This document shows positions 7,631 through 16,741 of a stretch of 64,000 nt of DNA, one piece after another. The number at the start of each line of letters is the position of its first letter. The first letter of the stretch is position 1. The notes under the pieces were generated by a model. That model did no database searches. It worked only from the letters and a program-made list of their open reading frames with translations, and had not been told where the DNA came from. The position numbers and the translations under genes were made by a program. Source of the DNA: Palsa-465 sp963800475 (GTDB taxonomy: Bacteria; Actinomycetota; Thermoleophilia; Solirubrobacterales; Solirubrobacteraceae); the NCBI GenBank assembly GCA_963800475.1, contig CAWDAZ010000004.1:62001-126000 (forward strand), read 5' to 3'.

Positions 7631-9091
7631 TCAGCGTCCGCTCCAGACGACGTACTGCGGGTCTTGGCCGACGGACAGGCGAAGCTCGCGCGCGCGGCGC
7701 GCGGGACGTCGCCTGCCGAGCATTCCCACGATCACCGCGGGAGACGCGAGGCGCAGCCGGACGGAGATCGACTGTGGTGGCGTCCCCGGCTCCACCGGCG
7801 CCAGCGGGTTGGTGCTGTGCGGCGGCCGCTCGTTGGCGTACCACAGGGCCAGCAGGTGCCTGCCCCCGGGCCCTGAGAACTCGAGCGCAAATCCCTCGCC
7901 CACGCCCCGGTGCCCGCGGGGCAGACCAAGCTCGCGAGAGCGATCGGCGAAGAACCGCCAGCTCGGTCCGCCGAGCTCGCGCCGCAGCACGACGAGCGCC
8001 CGGTAGGCCGGCTTGGCGGTCCCGTTCGTGCGGAAGAACCCGAAGTGCGCCTCCTGGTTCACGCCGCCTGGGTCGGGCGCGTCACCCCACGTGTACCAGG
8101 TGAGCAGCGGTACTCTGTGCGCCCACGAGAGCAGCTCGAGCCTCGCCACGTAGCGCGCCTGCCGCGCTTCTGTCACCCCGTTGCCGCGGAAGTTGGTCGG
8201 CCACCCGACCTCGGTGTTCCACAGCGGCGTGCGCTCGAGGCCGTAGCGACGCAGCACCGCGCGCAGCTGATCGACCGCGCCGATCACCGACCCGCGGCCG
8301 CTCACCTGGGCCTCGGGCGAGGTGAAGGGATATGGGTACGGGTGATAGGCGACCGCGTCGAAGCAGCGCCGCATCGCCGGCCCGCCCTGTGCGAGCACCT
8401 GATCGAGGAACGTTGTCGCTCCGGTGCCGATGAACGAGGGGAAGAACAGCCCGCCGAGCACGACCGCAGCGTGCGGGTCGACCTTCCTCAGCGCCCGGTC
8501 AGCGGCGCACAGCAGCCGCCCGTAGGCGCGCGGGTTCTCCTTGGGCTCCCAGAACCGCCAGCCCTCGTTCTCCTCGTTCCAGATCTCCCAGCCGATCACG
8601 CCCGACCGGTAGCGCCGGGCGACATCGGATGCGAAGCGCGCGAAGCTGCGCGGATCATCGGGCGGGTAGTACTGCGGGTCGCCGACGCCGAACGGGCCGC
8701 TCGGCTTCTGGCCGCGGACGTATGCCTCCCACCCCGCGCGGGAGTAGTTCGGGTTTCCGTAGTCGAGGATCCCGAGCACGCTCAGGCCGGCGCTGCGGAT
8801 CGCTCTGACCTCGCGGTCCTGTTCGCTCCAGACGTAGCGGTGAAGCGGCCGGCCGATGCGCTCCAGCGAGATCCAGCGGAAGTCCAGACGCACGACGCGC
8901 ACCCCCATCGCGCGTAGTCGCCGGTAGGAGGTGATCAGTTGCGCCTCTGTCCGGCCGGGAACGAACGCGTCCGCGAACGCGAGCACCGGAGCGCGCGACC
9001 CGGTCGCAGCCGCCGCTCGCGCGTCGCGCGGCGCCCCACCCGCCGTCAGCAGCACCAAGCACGCGACCGCCCCGAGACCAATTCTTCTCAC
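7631..9091 (-). CDS. Secreted glycoside hydrolase, clan A (GH39/GH5-like)
   Basis: 486 residues with an N-terminal signal peptide (MRRIGLGAVACLVLLTAGG... ending near ADARAAA). The body is a (beta/alpha)8-type hydrolase: GWEIWNEENEGWRFWEP carries the Asn-Glu acid/base and LWNTEVGWPT the strand-7 nucleophile Glu, and WYTWGDAPDPGG resembles the strand-8 Trp region. A C-terminal beta domain (VSVRLRLASPAVIVGMLG) follows. It is predicted to be extracellular and to cleave a beta-linked glycan; the substrate is unknown. It is divergent from an endoglycoceramidase-like gene with a 245-bp gap. Confidence 0.8.
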   Translation of the reverse strand: MRRIGLGAVACLVLLTAGGAPRDARAAAATGSRAPVLAFADAFVPGRTEAQLITSYRRLRAMGVRVVRLDFRWISLERIGRPLHRYVWSEQDREVRAIRSAGLSVLGILDYGNPNYSRAGWEAYVRGQKPSGPFGVGDPQYYPPDDPRSFARFASDVARRYRSGVIGWEIWNEENEGWRFWEPKENPRAYGRLLCAADRALRKVDPHAAVVLGGLFFPSFIGTGATTFLDQVLAQGGPAMRRCFDAVAYHPYPYPFTSPEAQVSGRGSVIGAVDQLRAVLRRYGLERTPLWNTEVGWPTNFRGNGVTEARQARYVARLELLSWAHRVPLLTWYTWGDAPDPGGVNQEAHFGFFRTNGTAKPAYRALVVLRRELGGPSWRFFADRSRELGLPRGHRGVGEGFALEFSGPGGRHLLALWYANERPPHSTNPLAPVEPGTPPQSISVRLRLASPAVIVGMLGRRRPARRARELRLSVGQDPQYVVWSGR

Positions 9092-9336
9092 GACTCCAGA
9101 CTAGTGGAGGCAGCGACCGCCGAGTCCGGTGCAAGCATCTCGCCCGGCGCCGCGCCGAATAGTCGCCCGGCGCGGCACGTGCCCAACCCCTGCGCTTCAC
9201 TTCACGGCGGCGCAGGTGATCGGAACCGAGACTCTTCGGCACTGCCGGTGTTGGTTGGAGAGGTGCTTTGGGGAGGCGATCGGTGCGTGTCGGCGGGTCG
9301 GACCCCCATCCACATTCGCACCAGGTCACCCACACG

Positions 9337-10890
9337 ATGAGATCGATAACCGCACTCCTCGCGCTCACGGCTTCGCTGGCAATCGTGCCTGCGGCACACG
9401 CGATCCCCACTGCGCCCACACCGAGGCTTTCGTTCTTGCGCATCGGCCCGGTTGCGGGCCCGGCGAAGGTGCGCCAGATCGTCGACGGAAACGGCCGCGA
9501 GGTCCTGTTGCGCGGCGTCAACGTCGACGGGCTCGTCGACTACTACCGCCCCGACCTGCGGACGTCCTACCCGCTTGATGTTGGCCGGTACGCGCGCGGC
9601 GCCTGCCCGGCCGACGATCCGACCGTCGAGGGTGTGGTGGTGTGCGAGCGGGACTTCGCCCAGATGGGTCGTCTCGGCTACGACGCAATTCGGCTGAATC
9701 TCTCCTGGAGCCTGCTCGAGCCTTCGCCGGGCCAGATCGATCGCCGCTACCTCGACCGCGTCGCCCAGGTCGTCGGTTGGGCGCGCCGCGCCGGCATCTA
9801 CGTGATCCTCGACATGCACCAGGACGCGTGGAGCAAGTACCTGTACTCGACCAGCGCCGACCACTGCACGGCGCCTTACCAGCCGATCCGTGGGTTCGAC
9901 GGCGCACCGAAGTGGGCGAGCATCCACACCCAGCCGGTGTGCGCGCTGAACGGGACCCGGGAGCTCGACCCCGCCGTGGAGGAGGACGCCGGAAAGCTGT
10001 TCAACGATGGCCCTGCTCCAGACGGCGTCGGGCTGCGCGAGCACTTCGCCTCGGTCGTGGCTGCGCTCGCCGGACGGTTCCGCGACGACCCCACCGTGGC
10101 CGGCTACGACCTCTTCAACGAGCCGTCGCTGTTCGGCGTCGGCGGGACGGACGCATCGGTGCTGCTGCCGTTCTATGCCAAGGTCATCGATCGGGTGCTG
10201 CACCGGGTGCCGGGGTTCCGACAACTGTTCTTCGTCGAGCCGGACGTCAGTCGCGACGTCACCGACCGGAGCAACATCACAGTGGCCTGGTCGCACTACA
10301 GCCGGTATCGCAACGTCGTCTACGAGCCGCACGTATACACGCGAACGTTTACGCCGGCCTCATTCCCGATGGACGGCGGCTATCTGAGCGCGATCGCCGA
10401 CGCCCGGCACCTGGGGCTCCCGCTGTGGATCGGCGAGTTCGGCTGCAACCCATCCGACGACCGGACGGTGCTGAGCGCCCACTACGGAGAGCAGGACGCG
10501 TTCGGGCTGGGAGGCGCGCTGTGGCTTTGGAAGGAGAACGCCAACGACACCAACCCGTCGGTCTTCTGGGGGGTCTACGGACCGCCGTTCGGGCCCGGCG
10601 TGCCACAGCCGAACCGGATCCGCCTGACCTCGCGCCCGTACCCGATCTACACGGCCGGAACGCTGCTGAGCCTCAGCTACCAGCCGGGCAGCCGGCAGTT
10701 CGCGCTGCGCGCAGTTTCGCGCCGGATCCGTGCGGGCGACGACGCCCGCGCGACGGTGATCTACATCCCGTCCGCGGTCAAGGGGCCGGTGCGGGCGACC
10801 GGAGCGCGCTTGCTGGTGCTCGCGAGCCCCGGCGGCCGGATCGCACACGTGTTCCCCGACGGCGGCAATTACGCCGTCTCTGCGAGATAG
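9337..10890 (+). CDS. Secreted GH5 endoglycoceramidase-like hydrolase
   Basis: 517 residues; the ATG at 9337 is chosen because it starts a clean signal peptide (MRSITALLALTASLAIVPA...AHA). The catalytic domain has VNVDGLVDYY, DMHQDAWSKYLY, YDLFNEPSLFG with the acid/base Glu and WIGEFGCNP with the nucleophile Glu, the pattern of endoglycoceramidases and related GH5 enzymes. A C-terminal beta-sandwich begins near residue 425. Endoglycoceramidases release whole glycans from glycosphingolipids, but bacterial relatives also cleave other glycolipids or steryl glucosides, so the natural substrate is open. Confidence 0.8.
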   Translation: MRSITALLALTASLAIVPAAHAIPTAPTPRLSFLRIGPVAGPAKVRQIVDGNGREVLLRGVNVDGLVDYYRPDLRTSYPLDVGRYARGACPADDPTVEGVVVCERDFAQMGRLGYDAIRLNLSWSLLEPSPGQIDRRYLDRVAQVVGWARRAGIYVILDMHQDAWSKYLYSTSADHCTAPYQPIRGFDGAPKWASIHTQPVCALNGTRELDPAVEEDAGKLFNDGPAPDGVGLREHFASVVAALAGRFRDDPTVAGYDLFNEPSLFGVGGTDASVLLPFYAKVIDRVLHRVPGFRQLFFVEPDVSRDVTDRSNITVAWSHYSRYRNVVYEPHVYTRTFTPASFPMDGGYLSAIADARHLGLPLWIGEFGCNPSDDRTVLSAHYGEQDAFGLGGALWLWKENANDTNPSVFWGVYGPPFGPGVPQPNRIRLTSRPYPIYTAGTLLSLSYQPGSRQFALRAVSRRIRAGDDARATVIYIPSAVKGPVRATGARLLVLASPGGRIAHVFPDGGNYAVSAR

Positions 10891-10962
10891 CGCTCCTGTC
10901 TCGAGCCGGTGAGGATTCGCCGAGCGGCTGGCCGCCGTCTTGTGCACCGTCCCCGCGGCCCC

Positions 10963-11751
10963 CTAGAAACACGGATCGACGCCGGCGCGCTCGACGGTGT
11001 TGGCGTCCTCATTCCCCGCGGCGTCGATCGCGCGCACCACGAAGAACGCGCTTGCATGTGACGGCAGCCCCGGCGTGCGGAAGCTGGTCGCGCCCGGCGG
11101 AGTGGTCCAGGTCGGCTTGGAGTAGTCCTCGCTACCCGAGCTGGACGAGTAGTAGATGTCGTAACCGATCTGCGCAGACGGCGTGACGTCGTCGGTCGCC
11201 GCCTTCCAGGCCAGGGTGTAGGGGGTCGTCTGGCCGGGTCGCTGCGGTCCCGGGGTGCATGCGAACGCGCGCGCGAGCCCCGCGAAGTGAGGCGGCGTGA
11301 CGTCGCGCACGCGCAGCTCGAAGCGCGCGATCGTCCCGCGCACCAGCACGTACGCGGGGCACGGCTCGCGTGGCGGGCAGACCGGATGCTGGAGCTCCTC
11401 GATCTTGCCGTGGTAGGTGCCGGCGCACCAGCGGCCGCCGAGCTTGCCGGGGTTGAGCCGCACGCGCAGCCGCTGCCCCTTGCGATGGTCGCGGATCGGC
11501 ACGTCGATCGAGGTCAGGCAGCGCGCCGAGCTCCGACGGTGTGACGCGCTCAGCAGGTCGCGCACCCGCATCGAGCCGATCGTGCCGGTCGTCGTCGAGG
11601 CCACGAACGACAGCACGAACGTCGTGTCGGGCCCGCCGCGCGACGGCGTCACATGGACCTGCGCCCGGGGTGGCGAAGCGACCACAGCCGGTGAGGGAAC
11701 GAGCAACACGCCCAGGGCAATGACCCACGCAATCGAGCGGCGCACGATCAC
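10963..11751 (-). CDS. Secreted protein with C-terminal fibronectin-III-like domain
   Basis: From a GTG at 11751 the 262-residue product begins with a signal peptide (MIVRRSIAWVIALGVLLVPS...). The region to about residue 150 is a beta-rich domain with paired cysteines (RRSSARCLTS, RWCAGTYHG, HPVCPPREPC). The last ~85 residues (PYTLAWKAATDDVTPSAQIG, YDIYYS, FFVVRAIDAAGNEDANT) are a fibronectin type III fold as found near carbohydrate-active enzymes. The start is uncertain: GTGs at 11760 and 11745 are also in frame and no strong ribosome site is seen. It sits between two glycosidase genes. Confidence 0.6.
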   Translation of the reverse strand: MIVRRSIAWVIALGVLLVPSPAVVASPPRAQVHVTPSRGGPDTTFVLSFVASTTTGTIGSMRVRDLLSASHRRSSARCLTSIDVPIRDHRKGQRLRVRLNPGKLGGRWCAGTYHGKIEELQHPVCPPREPCPAYVLVRGTIARFELRVRDVTPPHFAGLARAFACTPGPQRPGQTTPYTLAWKAATDDVTPSAQIGYDIYYSSSSGSEDYSKPTWTTPPGATSFRTPGLPSHASAFFVVRAIDAAGNEDANTVERAGVDPCF

Positions 11752-11889
11752 CCAACACACGTTAGCCGGGCGAAGGGAAGCTGGTGCGCCAGCGCTCGCG
11801 GAGATCGGGCACGGACGGAGCCTAGGTGACACGAGTGCTACGCGAGTGCGCGAACAACGAGACTCCGCCAACTCGCGGGGCGGGATATC

Positions 11890-12510
11890 GTGCCTGGGGT
11901 GCTGCACGTTTATCACCGCGAGCACGCTGGGCGGCCGCGAAGGGTCCTGTGGATGCTCGAGGAGATCGGCGCGCCGTACGAGCTGACGATCATGGACTGG
12001 GAGCAGGGCAGCGGCGAGGAGCACCGCGCGCGCCATCCGCTCGGGCGCGTGCCGGTCGTGGAGCTCGACGACGGCTACGTGTTCGAGTCGGCTGCGATCT
12101 GCCTGCAGCTGGCGGACCTCTATCCGGACGCCGGTCTGATCGGTGGACTCGGAACGTACGCACGCGCGCTCGCGTACCAGTGGTCGATCTTCGCTCCGTC
12201 GGAGCTCGAGCCGCCGCTGATCGAGGGTGCGGTCTTCCGCGAGAGCGACCCGGAGCGCGCCGAGAAGGCACGCGCGAAGTTCTTCAAGGCGGCCGATGCT
12301 GTTGCCGGCCGCCTCGATGGCGACTACCTCGTCGACGGCCGGTTCGGCGTTGGCGACGTCCTGGTCAGCACCGCGCTCTCGTTCGCCAAGCGCGCCAAAT
12401 TCCCCGAGCCGCTTCCGCCGGTGCTCGACGACTACCTGGCGAGACTGTTCGAGCGCCCCGCCTACCAGCGGGCGCTCGAGCGCGCTTCCGCGGCGCCGAC
12501 CTCCGCGTAG
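11890..12510 (+). CDS. Glutathione S-transferase-like protein
   Basis: 206 residues starting with GTG. The N-terminal thioredoxin-like domain (LHVYHREHAGRPRRVLWML, then GRVPVVELDDGYVFESAAIC) has the cis-Pro of VPVVEL and the ESAAI turn that bind the gamma-glutamyl part of glutathione. The C-terminal helical domain includes FGVGDVLVSTALSFAKRAKF, matching the N-capping box of GST helix 6. Many actinobacteria lack glutathione, so the thiol partner may differ. It is flanked by secreted glycosidase genes but is itself cytosolic. Confidence 0.85.
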   Translation: MPGVLHVYHREHAGRPRRVLWMLEEIGAPYELTIMDWEQGSGEEHRARHPLGRVPVVELDDGYVFESAAICLQLADLYPDAGLIGGLGTYARALAYQWSIFAPSELEPPLIEGAVFRESDPERAEKARAKFFKAADAVAGRLDGDYLVDGRFGVGDVLVSTALSFAKRAKFPEPLPPVLDDYLARLFERPAYQRALERASAAPTSA

Positions 12511-12561
12511 CGGCCGGGTGCGACTGCGCCGTCCAGCGACCGATCACGATTCACTGCCACT

Positions 12562-15052
12562 GTGCGCAGGGTGAGCTTGGGGATCGTGGGCGCCGTTATG
12601 GCGTTCGCCGCGCTTCCGGGAGCGGCGTCGGCCGCGACCGAGGTCGTGCAATCGGGTCCGCTGCGCGCCGAGATCAAAACGAGTCCCTGGAGCCTGCGAT
12701 TCGTGCAGGCCGGAGGGCCGACGCTGACCGAGAGAGCCGGTGCTGCGTCCTCGCCGTACGGCGCGCTCGGGTTCGGTTCGACGCCGACGCCGCCCTGGGG
12801 AGGCGCGCCCTCGCCGGCGCCGGGCCCCGACTGGTGGCACGCGACACAGGTCATGAGCGTCCGGCGCAGCGGCGCCGTCCTGTCGCTGACCGTCGCGACC
12901 AACGACCCGCTCGGGCGCCGCCTCGACGTGTCCGTCGCTCCGGCGGGCACCGGAGTGATCGCCGTCCGCGCGAGCGTCGCCGGGGGAACGCTCGGGGCGG
13001 ACGTGACACAGATGGCCGACAGCTTCGGCACCGACTCGAGCGAGCATTTCTCCGGGTTCGGCGGGCGCGAGAACCTGCTCGACCAGGCCGGGAGCACGGT
13101 CGAGAACTGGAGCGAGGAGGGAACCTGGCTCCCGAGCGACCGCCAGTTCATCCCACCGTTCATCGAGCCGTGGACGTTCTCGGCTCGCGACGACGGCGCG
13201 TACTTCCCGATGCCGTGGGTCGTGTCGAGCCGCGGCTACGGATTCTTGCTCGACGACACCGAGCGCAGCCTGTTCAGGCTGCGCACCAACCGGGCCGACG
13301 CTTGGGACGCCGAGGTCGACGCCACGCACATCGACTACCGCGTGTTCGCGGGCCCGCAGCCGCTCGACGTGGTGCGGCGGTTCTCGGCCTCCGTCGGGCG
13401 CCAGCCATCGCCGCGCGCGCCGTGGGTGCTCGGGCCGTGGTGGCAGCCCACCGGCCCCAACCAGGCGACGCTGCCGGCGGAGTTCCGCCGCCAGGACGTC
13501 CCCGGGTCGCTGATCATGACCTACACCCACTACCTCCCCGGCGGCGGGCAGAACGATGTCTCCGAGCGGGCGCTGGTGAACAGGATCCACGGCACGGGCT
13601 ACGCGGTGACCACGTACTTCAACCCGATGATCTCGGTCCGGTACCAGCCGCTGTACTCCCAGGCGCAGAGCGCCGGGGCGCTGCTCGACAATCGCGCCGG
13701 CCAGCCGTATCCGCTGCACTACAACCAATACGTCACGGCCGAGGTCGACTTCACTGCCCCGGCCGGGCGCGCGCTCTACCAGCGCCTGCTCGGGGAGGCG
13801 GTCGCCAATGGCTACGACGGGTGGATGGAGGACTTCGGCGAGTACACCCCGCCGGACGCGCTCGCGCACGACGGGACCGCGGGCAGCGCGCTTCACAACC
13901 TCTACCCGCGGCTCTACCACTGCACGGCGTACGCACTCACCTCCCGTCAGCCGCGGCCCGTGATCGAGTTCGACCGCTCGGGCTGGACCGGCTCGGCAGC
14001 CTGCACCCCGGTCGTCTGGAGCGGCGACCCGACGACCGACTGGGATCACCGTCGACGGGCTCCCGGCGATGGCGGTCCAGGGGCTCAACTACGGCTACTC
14101 GGGGCTCGGCTTCTACGGGTCGGACATCGGTGGGTTCTTCTCGATCACGGCGCCGCCGACGAGCCCGGAGCTGCTGTCGCGCTGGCTCGAGCTCGGGGCG
14201 TTCTCGGGCGTGATGCGGACCGAGTCCGAGGGCTTCACGACCCCGCAGTGGTCGCAGCCACGCGCTCAGATCTGGGATCCGCAGGTCGAGCCGATCTGGC
14301 GGCGTTACGCGAAGCTCCGGACCCAGCTGTACCCGTACCTGGCTGCGGCGGCGAAGCGCTACGAGCGCACCGGGGTGCCACTGATGGAGGCGCTCGGGCT
14401 CGCCTACCCGCACGACGCCGCGAGCTGGCGCGGGCCGGTCCGGTACCTGTTCGGCCCGGACCTGCTGGTGGCGCCGATCACCGCCCCGGCGGCGCGGTCG
14501 GCGAGCGTGCCGCTGCCTGCCGGGAGCTGGCTGAATTTCTGGTCGGCGGTCTCCTACCACGCCGCTGACGGGAGCTTTCACCTCCGGCCCGCGCGGGCGC
14601 TGCGAGGCGAGACGACGGTCAAGGTCTCCGCGCCGCTCGACGAGATCCCGCTGTTCGTGCGCGCCGGCACGCTGCTGCCGCTGCTGCCGCCCGACGTTGC
14701 GACGCTCGCCTCCTATGGCCGGCACGTCGTCCATCTGTCCGATCGCCCCGGGCGCCTGCGCCTGCTCGCGTGGCCGTCGGGCAGTTCGAGCGCGACGGCG
14801 CTCGGGAGTGTGTTCAGGTCAGAGCTGGGCCGCCGTGCGTGGTCGCTCCGGGTCTCGGGCGCGCGGCTGCGGGAGCTGGAGCTCGAGGTTCAGCTACCGA
14901 GGTGTGTCGCCGGGGTCGTGTGGCGGGGCCGAGCGTTGCCTCGGCGGCGGTACTTGTTCGCCGGCGGAGTGCTGAAGGTCCCGCTCAGCGGGGCGGGGAC
15001 GTTTGGTGTGCGGTTCGGAGCGTGCCGGGCTAAGGGCCCAAATCGAGTCTGA
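12562..15052 (+). pseudogene. Secreted GH31 alpha-glucosidase-type hydrolase with one frameshift
   Basis: The GTG at 12562 opens a signal peptide (MRRVSLGIVGAVMAFAALPG...). GH31 features follow: FSGFGGRENLLDQ, the nucleophile region GWMEDFGEYTPPDA and the acid/base region GDPTTDWD, then GLGFYGSDIGGFF and FGPDLLVAPIT. At about 14043 the frame changes: the first frame reads DWDHRRRAP, while the expected continuation ITVDGLPAMAVQGLNYGYSG is one frame over and stays open to TGA 15050-15052. Combined length would be about 829 residues, normal for the family. A one-base gain or two-base loss inactivates the gene as written; an assembly error is equally possible. Confidence 0.75.
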
Positions 15053-15061
15053 TTTATCTGA

Positions 15062-15067
15062 TACGAT
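15062..15067 (+). promoter_or_regulatory. Putative -10 element of the toxin-antitoxin operon
   Basis: TACGAT lies 7 bp before the antitoxin ATG at 15075, so the transcript would begin at or next to the start codon (leaderless). The flanking TTTATCTGATACGATCC is locally AT-rich compared with the surroundings. No -35 hexamer was recognised. Confidence 0.4.
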
Positions 15068-15074
15068 CCACATC

Positions 15075-15332
15075 ATGTCTCGCATGACCGCCACGGAGGC
15101 CTCGCGTAACTTCTCCGAGCTTCTGAACAGGGTGGCGACGGGCGAGGAGGTGGAGGTCGTTCGCAGCGGCGCCCGGGTTGCAGTGATTGCGCCGCCGCGA
15201 GAGCACCTGATGTCGGCATCCCGATTCCGGGAGCTGATCGCGACCGCCCCGAGCCCGGATGACGACTTCGCTGAGGACGTCCGAACCGCGCGGGCTGCTG
15301 TTGGGCCGCCCGAAGACGCGTGGCCGTCCTGA
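15075..15332 (+). CDS. Phd/YefM-family antitoxin
   Basis: About 85 residues from ATG 15075. MSRMTATEASRNFSELLNRV and the following GEEVEVVRSGARVAVIAP match the Phd/YefM fold: an N-terminal DNA-binding half that recognises its own operator and a C-terminal tail that wraps the toxin. It overlaps the downstream PIN-domain toxin gene by 13 bp, the usual type II toxin-antitoxin order with the antitoxin first. Autorepression of the operon is expected from the family. Confidence 0.88.
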   Translation: MSRMTATEASRNFSELLNRVATGEEVEVVRSGARVAVIAPPREHLMSASRFRELIATAPSPDDDFAEDVRTARAAVGPPEDAWPS

Positions 15333-15721
15333 TCGATACCGACCTGCTCGTGAACATCGAGCGGGGGGTGGACGACCCCGAGGTCGATGGACTCCTCGGC
15401 GATGAGGAGCGCGCAATCAGCGTGATCACGGTGAGCGAGCTGCTGCACGGGGTTTATCGCGCGAGCGGGAGCCGCCGAGCGCGGAGAAGCGCGTTCGTCG
15501 AGCACCTCCTGGCCGAGCTCAGAGCGATCCCGATTACCGAGGCGGTCGCCCGGGTGCACGCTGGTATCTGGGCGCAGCTGTCCGATCGGGGTGAGCTGGT
15601 CGGGGCACACGACCTGTGGATCGCCGCGACCGCGCTCGCCCACGGGCTGGCGGTCGCGTCCGGCAACAGCGATGAATTCGAGCGAGTCCCGGGGCTCAGG
15701 GTGATCGCGACGGGCAGCTAG
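15320..15721 (+). CDS. VapC-like PIN-domain ribonuclease toxin
   Basis: 133 residues from GTG 15320. The four acidic PIN positions are visible: Asp in LIDTDLLV, Glu in TVSELLHG, and the paired acidic site in GAHDLWIAATALAHGL, with a conserved C-terminal GNSDEFERVPGL. These form a Mg-dependent RNase that usually cuts tRNA or rRNA when the antitoxin is lost. Its coding overlap with the upstream antitoxin supports translational coupling. It is convergent with hpnH, with 13 bp between stops. Confidence 0.9.
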   Translation: MAVLIDTDLLVNIERGVDDPEVDGLLGDEERAISVITVSELLHGVYRASGSRRARRSAFVEHLLAELRAIPITEAVARVHAGIWAQLSDRGELVGAHDLWIAATALAHGLAVASGNSDEFERVPGLRVIATGS

Positions 15722-15723
15722 GC

Positions 15724-15738
15724 CTGAGGGGACCTCAG
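15724..15738. terminator. Weak bidirectional hairpin between vapC-like gene and hpnH
   Basis: CTGAGG-GGA-CCTCAG forms a perfect 6-bp stem with a 3-nt loop exactly in the gap between the two convergent stop codons; the right arm overlaps the hpnH stop. There is no U-tract on either side, so its termination strength is doubtful. Confidence 0.3.
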
Positions 15739-16739
15739 CCCTCGACCATCGCCCGCACGGACTGCTTGAGCGAGCGGGTCGAGGCCAGCACCGCCGTCGG
15801 CTCGTAGCCGCAGTGCGCCATGCAGTTCTCGCAGCGCGGGTCCTTGCCGCGGCCGTACTTGTCCCAGTCGGTCGTCTCGAGCAGCTCCTTGTAGGTCTTC
15901 GCGTAGCCGTCGGCCATCAGGTAGCACGGGCGCTGCCAGCCAAACAGCGAGTAGCTCGGGATGCCCCACGGGGTGCACTCGAAGTCGGCCTTGCCCTCGA
16001 GGAAGTCGAGGAACAGCGGCGAGTGGTTGAGCCGCCAGCGCTTGCGTCGTCCGTCGGCGAACGCCTCGCGGAACAGCTCGTGAGTCTGGCGGACGCCGAG
16101 GAAGTGCTCCTGGTCGGGGGCCTTCTCGTAGGCGTACGCGGGCGAGATCATCATCTGGTCGACCTCGAGCTCGTCGTTGAGGAAGTCCAGCACCGACTGG
16201 ATCGTCTTCGGCGAGTCGTGCGTGAAGAAGGTCGTGTTGGTGGTGACGCGGAACCCGCGCTGCTTGGCCGCGCGGACCGCCGCGACCGCCTTGTCGAAGA
16301 TGCCCTCGCGGCACACCGACTCGTCGTGGCGCTCGCGCAGCCCGTCGATGTGGACCGCCCACGCGAAGTACGGGGAGGGGGCGAACTTATCGAGCTTGCG
16401 CTCCATCAGGATCGCGTTCGTACACAGGTACACGAACTTCTTGCGCGCGAGCAGCCGGCGCACGATCTCGTCGATCTCCGGATGGATCAGCGGCTCGCCG
16501 CCGGCGATCGAGACCATCGGCGCTCCCGACTCCTCGATCGCGCCGACCGCCTGCTCGACCGGCATCCGCCGTCGCAGCACGTGCTCGGGGTGCTGGATCT
16601 TGCCGCAGCCCGCGCACTCGAGGTTGCACTGGAAGAGCGGCTCGAGCTCGACCAGCAGCGGGAACTTCTCGCGCCGGTGGAGCTTCTGCGAGAGCAGGTA
16701 CTTCGCCATCCTGGCCGACTGTCTGAGCGGCGGCGCCAT
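15735..16739 (-). CDS. hpnH: Hopanoid biosynthesis radical SAM protein HpnH (adenosylhopane synthase)
   Basis: 334 residues, family length. The radical SAM cluster is CNLECAGC (Cys38, Cys42, Cys45), followed by SIAGGEPLIHPEI, LCTNAILM and VHIDGL. C-terminal cysteines (DPRCENCMAHCGYEPTAV) resemble the extra cysteine cluster of the family. HpnH adds a 5'-deoxyadenosyl radical from S-adenosylmethionine to hopene, the first step to C35 extended hopanoids. The start at 16739 (MAPPLRQSARMAKY) is preferred because family members begin with this PLRQ segment. It lies 2 bp after the ispH stop, last in the operon. Confidence 0.95.
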   Translation of the reverse strand: MAPPLRQSARMAKYLLSQKLHRREKFPLLVELEPLFQCNLECAGCGKIQHPEHVLRRRMPVEQAVGAIEESGAPMVSIAGGEPLIHPEIDEIVRRLLARKKFVYLCTNAILMERKLDKFAPSPYFAWAVHIDGLRERHDESVCREGIFDKAVAAVRAAKQRGFRVTTNTTFFTHDSPKTIQSVLDFLNDELEVDQMMISPAYAYEKAPDQEHFLGVRQTHELFREAFADGRRKRWRLNHSPLFLDFLEGKADFECTPWGIPSYSLFGWQRPCYLMADGYAKTYKELLETTDWDKYGRGKDPRCENCMAHCGYEPTAVLASTRSLKQSVRAMVEG

Positions 16740-16741
16740 GG

